Shown: positions 1 through 8,442 of the stretch, piece after piece
How the letters are laid out: each line of letters begins with the position of its first letter
Numbering within the stretch: position 1 is the stretch's first letter
Source: Haloquadratum walsbyi J07HQW2
GTDB taxonomy: Archaea > Halobacteriota > Halobacteria > Halobacteriales > Haloferacaceae
Assembly: GCF_000415985.1 (NCBI RefSeq)
Contig: NZ_KE356561.1
Coordinates: 1,273,395-1,337,394 of the forward strand
Direction of reading: 5' to 3'
Length of the DNA stretch: 64,000 nucleotides
Made by a program: the position numbers and the translations under genes
Notes under the pieces: generated by a model
The model's database searches: none
Told to the model about the DNA's origin: nothing
The model's input: the letters and a program-made list of their open reading frames with translations, nothing else

Positions 1-734
1 GTTGATGCATGCATACAGACAAAGACTCCCGAAACGTCTGCTGTTGCAGCTTCAACAGCACAAACAGCGTTCATAACATTATCTGAAGATGGACGATCCG
101 CAGATCGTTGACTTCCTGTGAAAACAATTGGAACGGGCGTATTAAGCATGTATGATAGCGCTGAAGCAGAATACTGCATCGTATCAGTTCCATGCATCAC
201 AACGACGCCATCAGCACCGGCACGTATTTCATCGGCAACTGCAGCAGCAAGATCCTGCCAGACAGCGGGCGTCATGTTCTCAGAGAGAATGTTTCTGACC
301 ACTCGTCCACGGTAGTTCGCCCGACCAGCAAGGTCTGGAACGGCACGAAGGACGTCTTCAGCATCGAACTGTGCGGTAACAGCACCCGTTCGGTAGTCGA
401 CTGTTGATGCAATTGTGCCACCTGTTGAAATCAACGACACCGTCGGTAATGATTCATCAAACGCAACCGCTGATGCCTCCGACTCGGTCTTAGATGCAGA
501 TTCTGATTCGGCTCCAGCGCCAGATCCAGAGCCAGAATCAGTCTGTGTTCCACCGATATCGTACGCATCAGGGGTAACGAGATCAATCGACGCATCTGCC
601 CGGTCAACGCCAATATTATATCCACCATCGAGTTTAATAACAAAATAATCTGATGTTGAGGAAGGCATCAAGATCCCCTCACTCATGACATCCGCCCGTT
701 CAACGCGAACTCGGTCCCCCGGACTTGGATTCAT
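1..734 (-). CDS. gatD: Glutamyl-tRNA(Gln) amidotransferase subunit D, 3' end cut by window edge
   Basis: About 244 N-terminal residues are visible; the frame stays open to base 1, so the C-terminal part lies outside the window. GatD is the asparaginase-like subunit of the archaeal GatDE enzyme, which releases ammonia from glutamine so that GatE can convert Glu-tRNA(Gln) to Gln-tRNA(Gln). Seen: a short N-terminal barrel-like domain (MNPSPGDRVRVERADV), an acidic Ser/Glu linker, then the asparaginase nucleophile loop SLISTGGTIAS and the second motif VVMHGTDTMQYSASALSYML. The GatD-type N-terminal extension separates it from a plain type I asparaginase. The ATG at 732-734 is the first start that includes this domain. 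Confidence 0.93.
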   Translation of the reverse strand, partial: MNPSPGDRVRVERADVMSEGILMPSSTSDYFVIKLDGGYNIGVDRADASIDLVTPDAYDIGGTQTDSGSGSGAGAESESASKTESEASAVAFDESLPTVSLISTGGTIASTVDYRTGAVTAQFDAEDVLRAVPDLAGRANYRGRVVRNILSENMTPAVWQDLAAAVADEIRAGADGVVVMHGTDTMQYSASALSYMLNTPVPIVFTGSQRSADRPSSDNVMNAVCAVEAATADVSGVFVCMHAS

Positions 735-928
735 ATACAGTTGCTATCGCAGCCACACGTTTGAATAATGTGACTACGTCTGCAAACAGATCCTCTCACG
801 ATTGAGTTCATTATCGTCGGGATAAACTGGCGATATTAGAGATACACAATAGTCAATAAAACCATATTGAGAGGGAGCAGCGATGAAATTATCCGATCTA
901 AGTTCTGAATATAGATGTAAACAGCTAT

Positions 929-1129
929 ATGTCACTTCGAGATGACTACCAGCGCGTTACGCCACCAGATAGTTTTATTATTTTAACTGTTGTCCGCCAC
1001 ACTGACACTCCTGAGTATCGAAAATATGAAATCTCAAGCGATGAGCTCCCTGAATTCCTTCGCGAGATGGAAACTCCGCAACATGCTGAACAAATAGTTA
1101 CGATTGAGCAGGGAAATACAGATTATTGA
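929..1129 (+). CDS. Small conserved hypothetical protein (66 aa)
   Basis: Acidic 66-residue protein without a recognised domain. It contains a predicted beta stretch (SFIILTVVRHT) followed by a charged helix (SDELPEFLREME), which suggests a small folded alpha/beta protein, and its acidic composition fits a halophilic cytoplasmic protein. It stands alone between the divergent gatD and an AT-rich gap. It has an ATG start and no obvious Shine-Dalgarno sequence, as is common in haloarchaea. A function cannot be assigned; it could also be a chance ORF, although the composition argues for a real gene. Confidence 0.5.
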   Translation: MSLRDDYQRVTPPDSFIILTVVRHTDTPEYRKYEISSDELPEFLREMETPQHAEQIVTIEQGNTDY

Positions 1130-1557
1130 ATAACTTCGTATATGATTTATTATAAGAATAAATAGATATAGTATTTTACCGTTAACATGTGATAGATAAT
1201 TAAGTTTGGTGTAATTTCTGTTATATTACTGTTGAGACGACCGGTTGAAATTCAATCTGTACGTATCCATATAATTATAAATTATAATTGAAATACATTG
1301 ATTTCATAATCCGTGACCTGCACTCATAGCAGGAAATCTCTGATATTGCCGTTTTCAACTAATATCGTATTTATCATTCAGTTATGCCTGTGAGAGGCAG
1401 ATTCGACGGAATGTACCTCATGTGTTTAGCCACTAACATGAATGTGAGGAAGCGATATCCAGAAAATTAGACATATGTGGTGAGTCACACCCGTGATGGA
1501 TTGAAGATGACTAGCAAGACAAAAAGGTGTAAGTATTGTATATTGACTAATATACAT
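1130..1557. other. AT-rich intergenic region, nothing recognised
   Basis: About 430 bases rich in A and T between two plus-strand genes. I see no tRNA, no coding relic and no convincing repeat. A small inverted repeat around 1388-1402 (GCCTGTGAGAGGC) is too weak to call. The ORF that includes the next gene could start as early as 1477, but the extra N-terminal residues are basic and cysteine-rich, unlike the rest of that protein. Confidence 0.5.
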
Positions 1558-2091
1558 ATGCAACGCTCGGATGAACGAGAAACAGAGGCAACGACTGGCT
1601 CGAACGGATCATCGACAGCGAGTGATCAGAGCTTTGATTTTGAGGGTGAATCAGATATCGGGAGGGATGTAGATACCAATCTTGGATCAGATATTGCTAC
1701 TGAGACAGGTAAAGATGATCGACGCTTGCCGACGATTCGATCACTTCTTTTCGTCATTGCACTGTCGGCTGTTGGATTTATTATTGGTGGGTCAGTTCCA
1801 ATCATCGGAACGATTGGACAGTTTATTGGACTGTTTATTATGAGTTTCTTGATTGGTGCTATCGGATCAGAGGGTCGGTATGCCGAAAGTGCAATTGGAG
1901 GTGGATTAGTGACAGGCGTATTATTAATACTCGGAACACTCACAAGTGTATTCACACCATTTGCAGTACAGTTCTTGTCTGATTATGGAATCGCAATCGC
2001 CGGTGCAGGCGTAGGAGTTGGCACCATAATAGCAGTTGTTGGTCACTACTTTGGACGGGATTTACGCAGTGGTCTGACAAAAAATATCTAA
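1558..2091 (+). CDS. Haloarchaeal membrane protein, about 177 aa
   Basis: The N-terminal ~60 residues are acidic and Ser/Thr/Gly-rich (low complexity). They are followed by three or four hydrophobic helices: SLLFVIALSAVGFIIGG, IGQFIGLFIMSFLIGAIG, a Gly-rich GGGLVTGVLLILGTLTSVF, and IAIAGAGVGVGTIIAVVG. This looks like a small integral membrane protein with glycine-packed helices, resembling the DUF456 style of haloarchaeal protein, but I do not firmly recognise the family. I chose the ATG at 1558 because the upstream in-frame extension from 1477 is basic and atypical. The function is unknown. Confidence 0.7.
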   Translation: MQRSDERETEATTGSNGSSTASDQSFDFEGESDIGRDVDTNLGSDIATETGKDDRRLPTIRSLLFVIALSAVGFIIGGSVPIIGTIGQFIGLFIMSFLIGAIGSEGRYAESAIGGGLVTGVLLILGTLTSVFTPFAVQFLSDYGIAIAGAGVGVGTIIAVVGHYFGRDLRSGLTKNI

Positions 2092-2176
2092 GCACTATGC
2101 ACTCTTACCTATCAAATGATGAGAGTGACATATCTCTGCATACAATGTTTCTTGATTCATTACACATCAAATGAAG

Positions 2177-2980
2177 CTACTTACTAACTCGCCACTGCCG
2201 GTCTGGACCACGGGTGACAAATCCGTGCTGTGCCAGATGTTTGAGTGTTGTTTCAACGCGGTCTGGGTCTGCGCTCATCCGGTTTGCAATTGCCGACACT
2301 GATTTTGATTCGGTTGTGATTGCTGCAAGGACATCAGCGTAGAATCGGCTATCTGCCTCGGCGTCGAGTTGCTCCTCAAACGTATCTAAAATATCCGTAA
2401 GACGACCATGAACCCACCGTTGTGCGAGTGAGAGTTCACTTTCAAGATCATTGAGTCGACGATATTGCTGTGCGAGTCTTGTAATATCCTTAGATTGTGA
2501 CGTTGAGGACGTTTTCTCAGCAGATTCAGATGTCTGAGGGTCATTCTCCTCAGGTGTCTGTGCGCGTTTATGATCCTGTGCTGGGAGGCGCCGTGATTTA
2601 GAGCCTGAGTCAGCTGTGTCCTCAGTGCCGGTATTTGTTATTTCATCTGACACATCAATTGTAAGATACTGACATCGACCACGCATATCGAGACTTCGAC
2701 TTGCGGGATATGCGCTTTTTGCACCGAAACCATGTGGTGAAACGGATACCTCAAGTCGAAGATTTCGTGCAATATGGAAATACTTTCGTCGTCGGTCATC
2801 AGTTCGACTCTCGACAAGACCGGCGTCTTCGAGTCGTTGGAGATGATCAATAACTGCTTTCGGGCTCACACCAAGGTACTCGCTGATCTCCGTGACATAG
2901 CATGGCTTGTGCGAGAGAAGTCGGAGAATGCGACGCCGGTTCTCATTTCCCAAGAGATCGAGGAGCACCGCAGAGTCCAT
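2177..2980 (-). CDS. ArsR-like winged-helix transcriptional regulator with a second C-terminal HTH
   Basis: This 267-residue protein opens with a textbook ArsR-type winged helix: DLLGNENRRRILRLLSHKP, then the recognition region EISEYLGVSPKAVIDHLQRL and the wing LVESRTDDRRRKYFHIARN. A second conserved stretch follows (LRLEVSVSPHGFGAKSAY), then an acidic Ser/Glu/Gln linker around residues 120-165. The last ~60 residues look like another winged helix (SVSAIANRMSADPDRVETTLKHLAQHGFV). No metal-binding cysteine motif is visible, so a metal sensor is unlikely. The gene lies just downstream of, and in the same direction as, the DUF1405 membrane-protein gene; the target regulon is unknown. Confidence 0.85.
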   Translation of the reverse strand: MDSAVLLDLLGNENRRRILRLLSHKPCYVTEISEYLGVSPKAVIDHLQRLEDAGLVESRTDDRRRKYFHIARNLRLEVSVSPHGFGAKSAYPASRSLDMRGRCQYLTIDVSDEITNTGTEDTADSGSKSRRLPAQDHKRAQTPEENDPQTSESAEKTSSTSQSKDITRLAQQYRRLNDLESELSLAQRWVHGRLTDILDTFEEQLDAEADSRFYADVLAAITTESKSVSAIANRMSADPDRVETTLKHLAQHGFVTRGPDRQWRVSK

Positions 2981-3031
2981 GACAATAGGTAAACTCCAGA
3001 CGTATAAGAGGGTGGCGTCGATGATACTTGC

Positions 3032-3757
3032 TTAATCGCCGGACAGCGAGGTGGAATGGGAGTCAAATGCGTCGGCTGCGAGCAATATAACAGCAACGGA
3101 TAATCCAAGTGTAATCATCGCAAGAATCGTGCCAGCTTCGTATCGAAGTGGCGGATAAAGTCCAAATCCATAATCGAATACATCGTTACTCAATAAAAGC
3201 ACAAGTGCAATGAAGAGCGCTGTGCGTGACGTTTCGCCGTAATATGGAATTGTCATTGCCTGGAGAATAAAGAACGCATGCGTGAGTAAGATTCCCCAAT
3301 ATTCCCATAGGAGTGCTGGAGTGAATCCAATGTAGAGATCTGGGCGCAGATTGAGCGCAATACCAGTCCATATTCCATACTTGATTAACCACACAAATGC
3401 AAGTGTATGGAGAATTGAAACAAGGTGATTTGAGGGCATATTCGCGAGCAACTGTGGCTGCGTGCGTTTGACGTATGGAAGGATAGTTGCAACTGACAGC
3501 GATGCTAATGCAAGTCCTGTCGGCGAATCACCAAACAACGGATATAATAGAGCGCTTACAGCTTGGAGCGAAGGCTCGCTGTGAACATAGAAATTCACGC
3601 CGACAAGGAATGCAACGCCATCAGCGATGAGAAGCCATCCGAGACTCGCAGGTTTTGTAAGATAATATTGCACCCAGCGTGTTGGGAACGGTTGAGGGAG
3701 TCGTCCATGCCACCCACGAGACTGGGCAACTCCATCATCCTCAGAGGAACTCATCAC
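3032..3757 (-). CDS. DUF1405 family integral membrane protein
   Basis: A 241-residue polytopic protein with about six or seven hydrophobic segments. The pattern LTKPASLGWLLIADGVAFLVG, the acidic/aromatic loops and the closing segment (LLLSNDVFDYGFGLYPPL) match what I remember of DUF1405 proteins, which occur in archaea and Bacillus without a known function. It sits about 50 bp upstream of the ArsR-like regulator on the same strand, so co-transcription is possible. The protein starts with a double Met and a short acidic cytoplasmic tail. Confidence 0.75.
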   Translation of the reverse strand: MMSSSEDDGVAQSRGWHGRLPQPFPTRWVQYYLTKPASLGWLLIADGVAFLVGVNFYVHSEPSLQAVSALLYPLFGDSPTGLALASLSVATILPYVKRTQPQLLANMPSNHLVSILHTLAFVWLIKYGIWTGIALNLRPDLYIGFTPALLWEYWGILLTHAFFILQAMTIPYYGETSRTALFIALVLLLSNDVFDYGFGLYPPLRYEAGTILAMITLGLSVAVILLAADAFDSHSTSLSGD

Positions 3758-4095
3758 ATCGGATGATGGTAAGCGTCGGAAAGAACCTATCGTGTCGTCC
3801 AGCGAAAGGTACGTTCCGTTTGGGCACTATCAAATGCCGGTGATTCGATCTTTATATTTATTTCATAATCAAAAATAATTCTCTCGAAGTATCATCAATG
3901 GTTCCTAATTGGATAGGATAGCATATAATAGAGCGTACAGGATGCAAAAATATATCATTTATTCGATGAGACGTTATTAGTTTAATAGTTATCACGCGGT
4001 TTATTGATGATAATTGTATGAGCATAGAAATTCTACAGCATCTCGTGTATCGATGAAACGAAGCCTATTCACACAACCGAGGTCACAACAGAGAT
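3758..4095. other. Divergent intergenic region between the DUF1405 gene and gpmI
   Basis: About 340 bp, AT-rich in the middle (roughly 3850-4010). It must hold the promoters of both divergent genes. I see TATA-like stretches but cannot assign a transcription start, and I see no RNA gene or repeat. Confidence 0.5.
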
Positions 4096-5610
4096 ATGCA
4101 GACCGCACTGGTCATTCTTGACGGCTGGGGACTTGGTGATCACAGTAGACGCAATGCGGTGCAGGAAGCGTCAACGCCGACATTTGATCGCCTCATTGAG
4201 AAGGGTGCAGATGGGAGACTTGATGTCTCTGGTCGTCAAGTCGGGCTTCCAGTAGGTCAGATGGGTAACAGCGAGGTCGGACACTTACATATCGGCGCTG
4301 GACAGGTGGTGAAGCAGGCATATACACGGGTTGAAGATGCGATCGATAATGGAAGTCTCCGAACGAATGCAGCAGTCAATGCAGCACTCAACCATGCTGT
4401 GGCAACCGATGGACGGATACATTTCATGGGGCTGCTCAGCGACGGTGGTGTCCACTCCGAACAGGAACATCTCCATGCACTCATCGAGTTAGCAAGTGAC
4501 CGCGATGTTGATGCTATCACACATGTGTTTACTGACGGTCGTGACACTAACCCACATAACGGTGAGGGATATCTCACGACACTTGAAGATGTTATTGATA
4601 CCCATGGAACGGGAGATATTGCGACTGTTTCAGGGCGATATTATGCGATGGACCGCGATAAAAACTGGAGGCGGACACAGATGAGTTATGATGCAATTGT
4701 GAATCGAACAGCAGCACATAGTGCACCCACAGCCGTTGAGGCTGTCACCGAATCATACAATCGCGGAGAATCGGATGAATTCATTGAACCGACAGTAATC
4801 AATGACACCCCTGCAGTTACCGATGGTGATGCGGTGTTTATTTTTAATTTTCGACCAGATCGCGTCAGGCAACTTGTTCGTCTGCTTGGCGATATTAATC
4901 CAGTCTGGTCGTTTGAGACGGCTCCACCGGCGGTTGAACTTGCAACAATGACAGAGTATGATGAGACATTTCCTTTGCCCGTTGCATTTCCACCCAATGA
5001 ACCACGCGACACGCTCGGTGAGATAATCGCAACTGCCGGATTGACACAGTTACGAATTGCTGAATCAGAAAAGTATGCACACGTCACGTATTTTCTAAAT
5101 GGTGGTCGTGAAGTAGCCTTTGAGGATGAACACCGCAAAATTATCCAGAGTCCAAATGTCTCAACATACGATCAACAGCCATCAATGAGCGTCAATGAGG
5201 TAACTGACACCGCGATTGAGCAAATCGATATTATCGATCCTGACCTGCTCATACTTAATTATGCAAACCCAGATATGGTCGGTCATACAGGTGATTTTAC
5301 TGCTGCTGTCGAAGCAATCGAAGCTGTCGATACGCAGTTAGACCGGCTTCTCGAGACAATATATGCTGCCGATGGTCATGCAATTGTTACTGCGGATCAT
5401 GGAAATGCTGATGATATGGGAACGGCGGCGAGTCCGCATACTGCTCATACGACAAATCCAGTGCCTATCATATATACTGGACCAGATGGCAGTGGGGAAG
5501 GCTACACAATTCGTGATGAGGGATCGTTATGTGACATCGCCCCGACACTGCTTGAAATAATGTCAGTCGAACAGCCAGCAGCAATGACAGGCACCTCACT
5601 AATTAAATAG
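4096..5610 (+). CDS. gpmI: 2,3-bisphosphoglycerate-independent phosphoglycerate mutase
   Basis: This 504-residue enzyme interconverts 3- and 2-phosphoglycerate in lower glycolysis and gluconeogenesis, as a Mn-dependent cytoplasmic member of the alkaline phosphatase superfamily. Seen: the metal site ALVILDGWGLGDHSRRNA, the phosphoserine loop MGNSEVGHLHIGAGQ, the inserted mutase domain with HFMGLLSDGGVHS and the THVFTDGRDT motif, GRYYAMDRD, and the C-terminal metal ligands NYANPDMVGHTGDF and IVTADHGNAD with a final HT motif. The length is normal for the bacterial-type iPGM family; it is not the shorter archaeal apgM type. The gene is monocistronic in appearance. Confidence 0.97.
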   Translation: MQTALVILDGWGLGDHSRRNAVQEASTPTFDRLIEKGADGRLDVSGRQVGLPVGQMGNSEVGHLHIGAGQVVKQAYTRVEDAIDNGSLRTNAAVNAALNHAVATDGRIHFMGLLSDGGVHSEQEHLHALIELASDRDVDAITHVFTDGRDTNPHNGEGYLTTLEDVIDTHGTGDIATVSGRYYAMDRDKNWRRTQMSYDAIVNRTAAHSAPTAVEAVTESYNRGESDEFIEPTVINDTPAVTDGDAVFIFNFRPDRVRQLVRLLGDINPVWSFETAPPAVELATMTEYDETFPLPVAFPPNEPRDTLGEIIATAGLTQLRIAESEKYAHVTYFLNGGREVAFEDEHRKIIQSPNVSTYDQQPSMSVNEVTDTAIEQIDIIDPDLLILNYANPDMVGHTGDFTAAVEAIEAVDTQLDRLLETIYAADGHAIVTADHGNADDMGTAASPHTAHTTNPVPIIYTGPDGSGEGYTIRDEGSLCDIAPTLLEIMSVEQPAAMTGTSLIK

Positions 5611-5648
5611 ACGATATGTGAGAGTTATCAATATTCGATTACCACATT

Positions 5649-6299
5649 CTACTCGCGAATCCATGCCCAGATTGGCGGGGCAATAATAATCCCTGCGACA
5701 ATACTCCCAGCAGCAATCAAACGTGGATGGATTAAAGTGGTCACCGACACGCCACCGACGAGTGTTTCTGCAGACGCACCAACGAGAACACCAGCGATTG
5801 CCCATGGAAGTTCACCAATAACTGTGCCAATCGTAAATGGAACCATGGAGACGCCAGCAATTCCAGCACCAACTGAGACAACATCAGAGGGGGCTGGAGT
5901 GAGTCGTGTCGCAACAACACTTCGAGTATCACCAGTTCGTTCAACAAATTCTGCTACAACCCTTGGGTGGCTGTTTGCTTTGTTATATTGACGCCCAAGA
6001 AAATATGGTGGAATGCTAGTGCATGTAATCAACCCGAGTGCAAATGGTAATCCGGTAAATCCAATACCATATCCAATAATAATCGCGAGAAGTGTTGTTG
6101 GCCAAGCAAACAATGGACGTACAATCGCAAGCCCGCTTGCCACGAGGATGACACGAACTGGGTCAGCGACAGTCCATGTGAGGTGATTAAATACGACCGC
6201 TGGTGACACCGATACTGCCGCAATGAGGATAGTGATGACGAGGATGCCACCTGCAACCTGATATTGGCGCTTAGATAGATAGCGAATCCACCGCCTCAT
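5649..6299 (-). CDS. VTT (TVP38/TMEM64, SNARE-associated) family membrane protein
   Basis: About 216 residues with five or six hydrophobic helices. The central signature FVERTGDTRSVVATRLTPAPSD, followed by AGIAGVSMVPFTIGTVIGEL, resembles the VTT/DedA-like domain, in which a conserved Arg-x-x-Pro loop lies between re-entrant helices. Such proteins are membrane-embedded and several are lipid scramblases; the substrate here is unknown. I prefer the Met at 6299 (MRRWIRYLSKRQ, a basic pre-helix) over 6326. It converges on gpmI and is divergent from the next gene. Confidence 0.75.
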   Translation of the reverse strand: MRRWIRYLSKRQYQVAGGILVITILIAAVSVSPAVVFNHLTWTVADPVRVILVASGLAIVRPLFAWPTTLLAIIIGYGIGFTGLPFALGLITCTSIPPYFLGRQYNKANSHPRVVAEFVERTGDTRSVVATRLTPAPSDVVSVGAGIAGVSMVPFTIGTVIGELPWAIAGVLVGASAETLVGGVSVTTLIHPRLIAAGSIVAGIIIAPPIWAWIRE

Positions 6300-6363
6300 G
6301 ACCAGCGTTGCTTGCCACAAGAACATATACTTTTGTTAACTCCATGCGGATACCTACAATACC

Positions 6364-6801
6364 GTGTCTGGAGATGATAGTGCAGACCATTGTGACACGC
6401 AGTCAGGCGACAATGAGTATGTAGATACATTAGCGACAGCTGATCGCGCAACGCGTGTCGAACTTGGGATCAACTTACTTGCATGTATCGAAGATGAAGA
6501 GCTCTCATTATCGGCTGCAGTAGACCGGATTGAGACAGTGACCACGGATCCATCACTGACACGAGAGATCCTTGATACAGCAGTGATGCGTGATGTGATT
6601 GACCGCACGGACGGTCAATTACAAGTCAAGCATGGAACAGCTATTCGATTCGATAAACAAGTAATCAAGCGCGATGGTGAGTATGAATGTCGTCGGTGTG
6701 GTTCAGATCTATCGACAGGTCATTTTCTACAGTTGCCAGCAGGTGAACTTGGACCGTTTGGACCATCATGTGTCCGAATTGTGCTTGGTCTGGAGTCATG
6801 A
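6364..6801 (+). CDS. DUF5830-like haloarchaeal protein with C-terminal zinc-finger-like motif
   Basis: A 145-residue protein starting at GTG. The N-terminal half is a helical, acidic region (RVELGINLLACIEDEELSL, AVDRIETVTTDPSLTREIL) that reads like a small winged-helix-type fold. The C-terminal part carries YECRRCGSDLSTGHFLQLP and later GPSCVRIVLG, so three cysteines plus a histidine could bind zinc. From memory this matches a conserved haloarchaeal family (DUF5830; number not verified). The role is unknown; nucleic-acid binding is an inference from the zinc-finger-like arrangement. Confidence 0.7.
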   Translation: MSGDDSADHCDTQSGDNEYVDTLATADRATRVELGINLLACIEDEELSLSAAVDRIETVTTDPSLTREILDTAVMRDVIDRTDGQLQVKHGTAIRFDKQVIKRDGEYECRRCGSDLSTGHFLQLPAGELGPFGPSCVRIVLGLES

Positions 6802-6870
6802 ATCTTCGCCGGTACCATCATCAAGAGTCGTAATAAGTTAATTGAGTAACTTACTATGCATCTTAACTGT

Positions 6871-7904
6871 CTATTGGTGCGTTTCGACTAACTGGCGGAG
6901 TTGTGTTATCTCTGTGTGAACATCACATATCTTCTCAATATAATCTCTTTGAACATGTATAGCTGAGATTGTGATGCTGTCTGATCACCTGAGAAGTTCG
7001 ACTCTGATGGTATTGTCGTTGGGTTTGTGTCTGTGCTCGAATGCGAATCCGCATCTGAGCATATAATAGAACCATTGATACTTTCTTCAGATTCAGTCAC
7101 AGTAGTATCGATATCAATATTCGACTTTGTGATGGTATCGTCTTCTGTCGTAGCACCAACTGAATCAGTCCCATCGACAGACAGGTGGCTTTTGTTCTGG
7201 AAGAAAGATAATGCTGACTCCATCTCTGGAGTGGTTACTGTCGACCGGTTTTGTGTCCGATGTTGCGCAATTGACTTTACGCCATAATGTGCCGTGAGAA
7301 TTGATTCAACTGTATCACGAACCGCATTAGCCTCTTGTTGTGGTATTTTGAATCGCTCTGTTCCATCATCAACAGCGAGAATCACAGTCGTTGCATGCGA
7401 TTCCCTCTTCAAATGCGAGGTCATTCACGATATTATACTGATATGATTCAAACTCTGTGCTCCAGACATCCTCACCTACGTGTTTGAGCAGTCTTGTCTT
7501 GTTTCCGTAATTACGGTAGTAAGTTCGTTGAATCGGAAGATACGCTAGACTATCTCATCAGAGGTAATTGCATGAATCGTGTGGAGCATACCAGTGAGTA
7601 TGGATGTAAGTATATCATCGATCTGAGCCACTGTGACAGTAGACTCAGCAGTATCTGCAACGTCATACATTAGGGTTCTATTTGGTTTATTTCTCTTTTC
7701 TGAGACGGCAATTCGCTCAATATCATGTTGATACGTTTCTGTCAGTTCATTGTTGAGGAGTCTTTGTGATTGATATTGTATTGTCTGCGTTGCTGTCACG
7801 AATATTGCATCGCCTCCTCCAAGGTCGATGCGTGCAATGATTTGATCAGTGTCAATCAACTCACGAACCGACTGTGGTATACTATCGGCATTATCAAAGT
7901 TCAT
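6871..7904 (-). pseudogene. Broken conserved haloarchaeal gene (DUF7115-like), one nonsense and three or more frameshifts
   Basis: Reading down the minus strand from the ATG at 7904 gives MNFDNADSIPQSVRELIDTD and IARIDLGGGDAIFVTATQT, a pattern I know from a haloarchaeal family (DUF7115 by memory). The frame ends at a TAG (7545-7547) but continues coherently past it as RIFRFNELTTVITETR. A duplicated CAAGA pentamer near 7492-7501 then shifts the frame to LLKHVGEDVWSTEFESYQY. One extra A near 7401 shifts it again to SHATTVILAVDDGTERFKIP. A further shift upstream of 6960 restores a coiled-coil-like end (RDYIEKICDVHTEITQLRQL) with a TAG at 6871-6873. The intact protein would be ~340 residues. Multiple independent lesions make a sequencing error an unlikely full explanation. 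Confidence 0.78.
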
Positions 7905-8170
7905 ATGACGACGCATCATCTCATTTAGAATAAATCCAGGGGTAATTTCCCGGATGTGGTTTTCTGACCGGGGGTCAGTAGGGTATATTTATTGCTCTCT
8001 TCGGTGCTCCAGGGACCTATTTGAGATATTTCAGCTTCTCCCAAGTTCCGTTGACTCCCAGATTGATGAAATCCTGATTTCTATCACTGAATATGTATAT
8101 CATGTCCTCAATCTCATTTCACAATAGGCATCTATGCATGAGATACCCCGTCGTCTAGCGACTTACTTGC
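7905..8170. other. Intergenic region before tRNA-Met, nothing recognised
   Basis: About 270 bp with mixed composition between the pseudogene's start and the tRNA promoter. It should hold the former promoter of the broken gene. I see no ORF, repeat or RNA fold that I can support. Confidence 0.4.
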
Positions 8171-8171
8171 G

Positions 8172-8182
8172 AAGGTTTAAGA
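8172..8182 (+). promoter_or_regulatory. Probable box A (TATA) promoter of tRNA-Met
   Basis: An AT-rich element (AAGGTTTAAGA) is centred about 30 bases upstream of the mature tRNA 5' end at 8208, the spacing expected for an archaeal TBP site. No other candidate lies at that distance. Confidence 0.5.
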
Positions 8183-8207
8183 ACTCCATCAGACTAATTT
8201 TAATTGA

Positions 8208-8361
8208 GCCCGGGTGGCTTAGCTGGACATAGCGCCGCACTCATAGGGTTTCCTGAGATTCGGTGCGGATTCGCCTTGGAAGCCTCCGCCGCCCTACGGG
8301 GCCCGCCGAGCCTCGGACCTGGGAAATGCGGAGATCGTGGGTTCGGAGCCCACCCCGGGCA
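8208..8361 (+). tRNA. tRNA-Met (CAT), elongator type, with an 80-nt archaeal intron
   Basis: The acceptor stem GCCCGGG (8208-8214) pairs with CCCGGGC (8354-8360), with discriminator A8361. The anticodon stem CCGCA pairs with TGCGG (8327-8331), and the T-arm is GTGGG-TTCGGAG-CCCAC. The anticodon CAT is at 8242-8244. An intron at 8246-8325 interrupts the loop after position 37. A bulge-helix-bulge motif is visible: central helix CTCA/TGGG with 3-nt bulges TAG and AAA and an inner GGT/ACC helix, so the splicing endonuclease should cut TA^G and AA^A. Haloarchaeal elongator tRNA-Met genes typically carry an intron of about this size. A tRNA-Ile2 (CAU to agmatidine) reading is less likely. CCA is not encoded. 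Confidence 0.93.
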
Positions 8362-8368
8362 TGAACCA

Positions 8369-8374
8369 TTTTTA
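8369..8374 (+). terminator. Oligo-T terminator after tRNA-Met
   Basis: A run of five T residues (8369-8373) starts eight bases after the tRNA 3' end, as is usual for archaeal tRNA transcripts. Confidence 0.5.
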
Positions 8375-8442
8375 ATACTAATAGTCGGTGTTACTAGTTG
8401 AAACTTTGATAGTAATCCGCTGAAATCTCTTACAGAGATCAC

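Noticed and set aside
8200..8442. Two overlapping ORFs of 65 and 80 codons
   Set aside because: They are translations through the GC-rich tRNA-Met and its intron.
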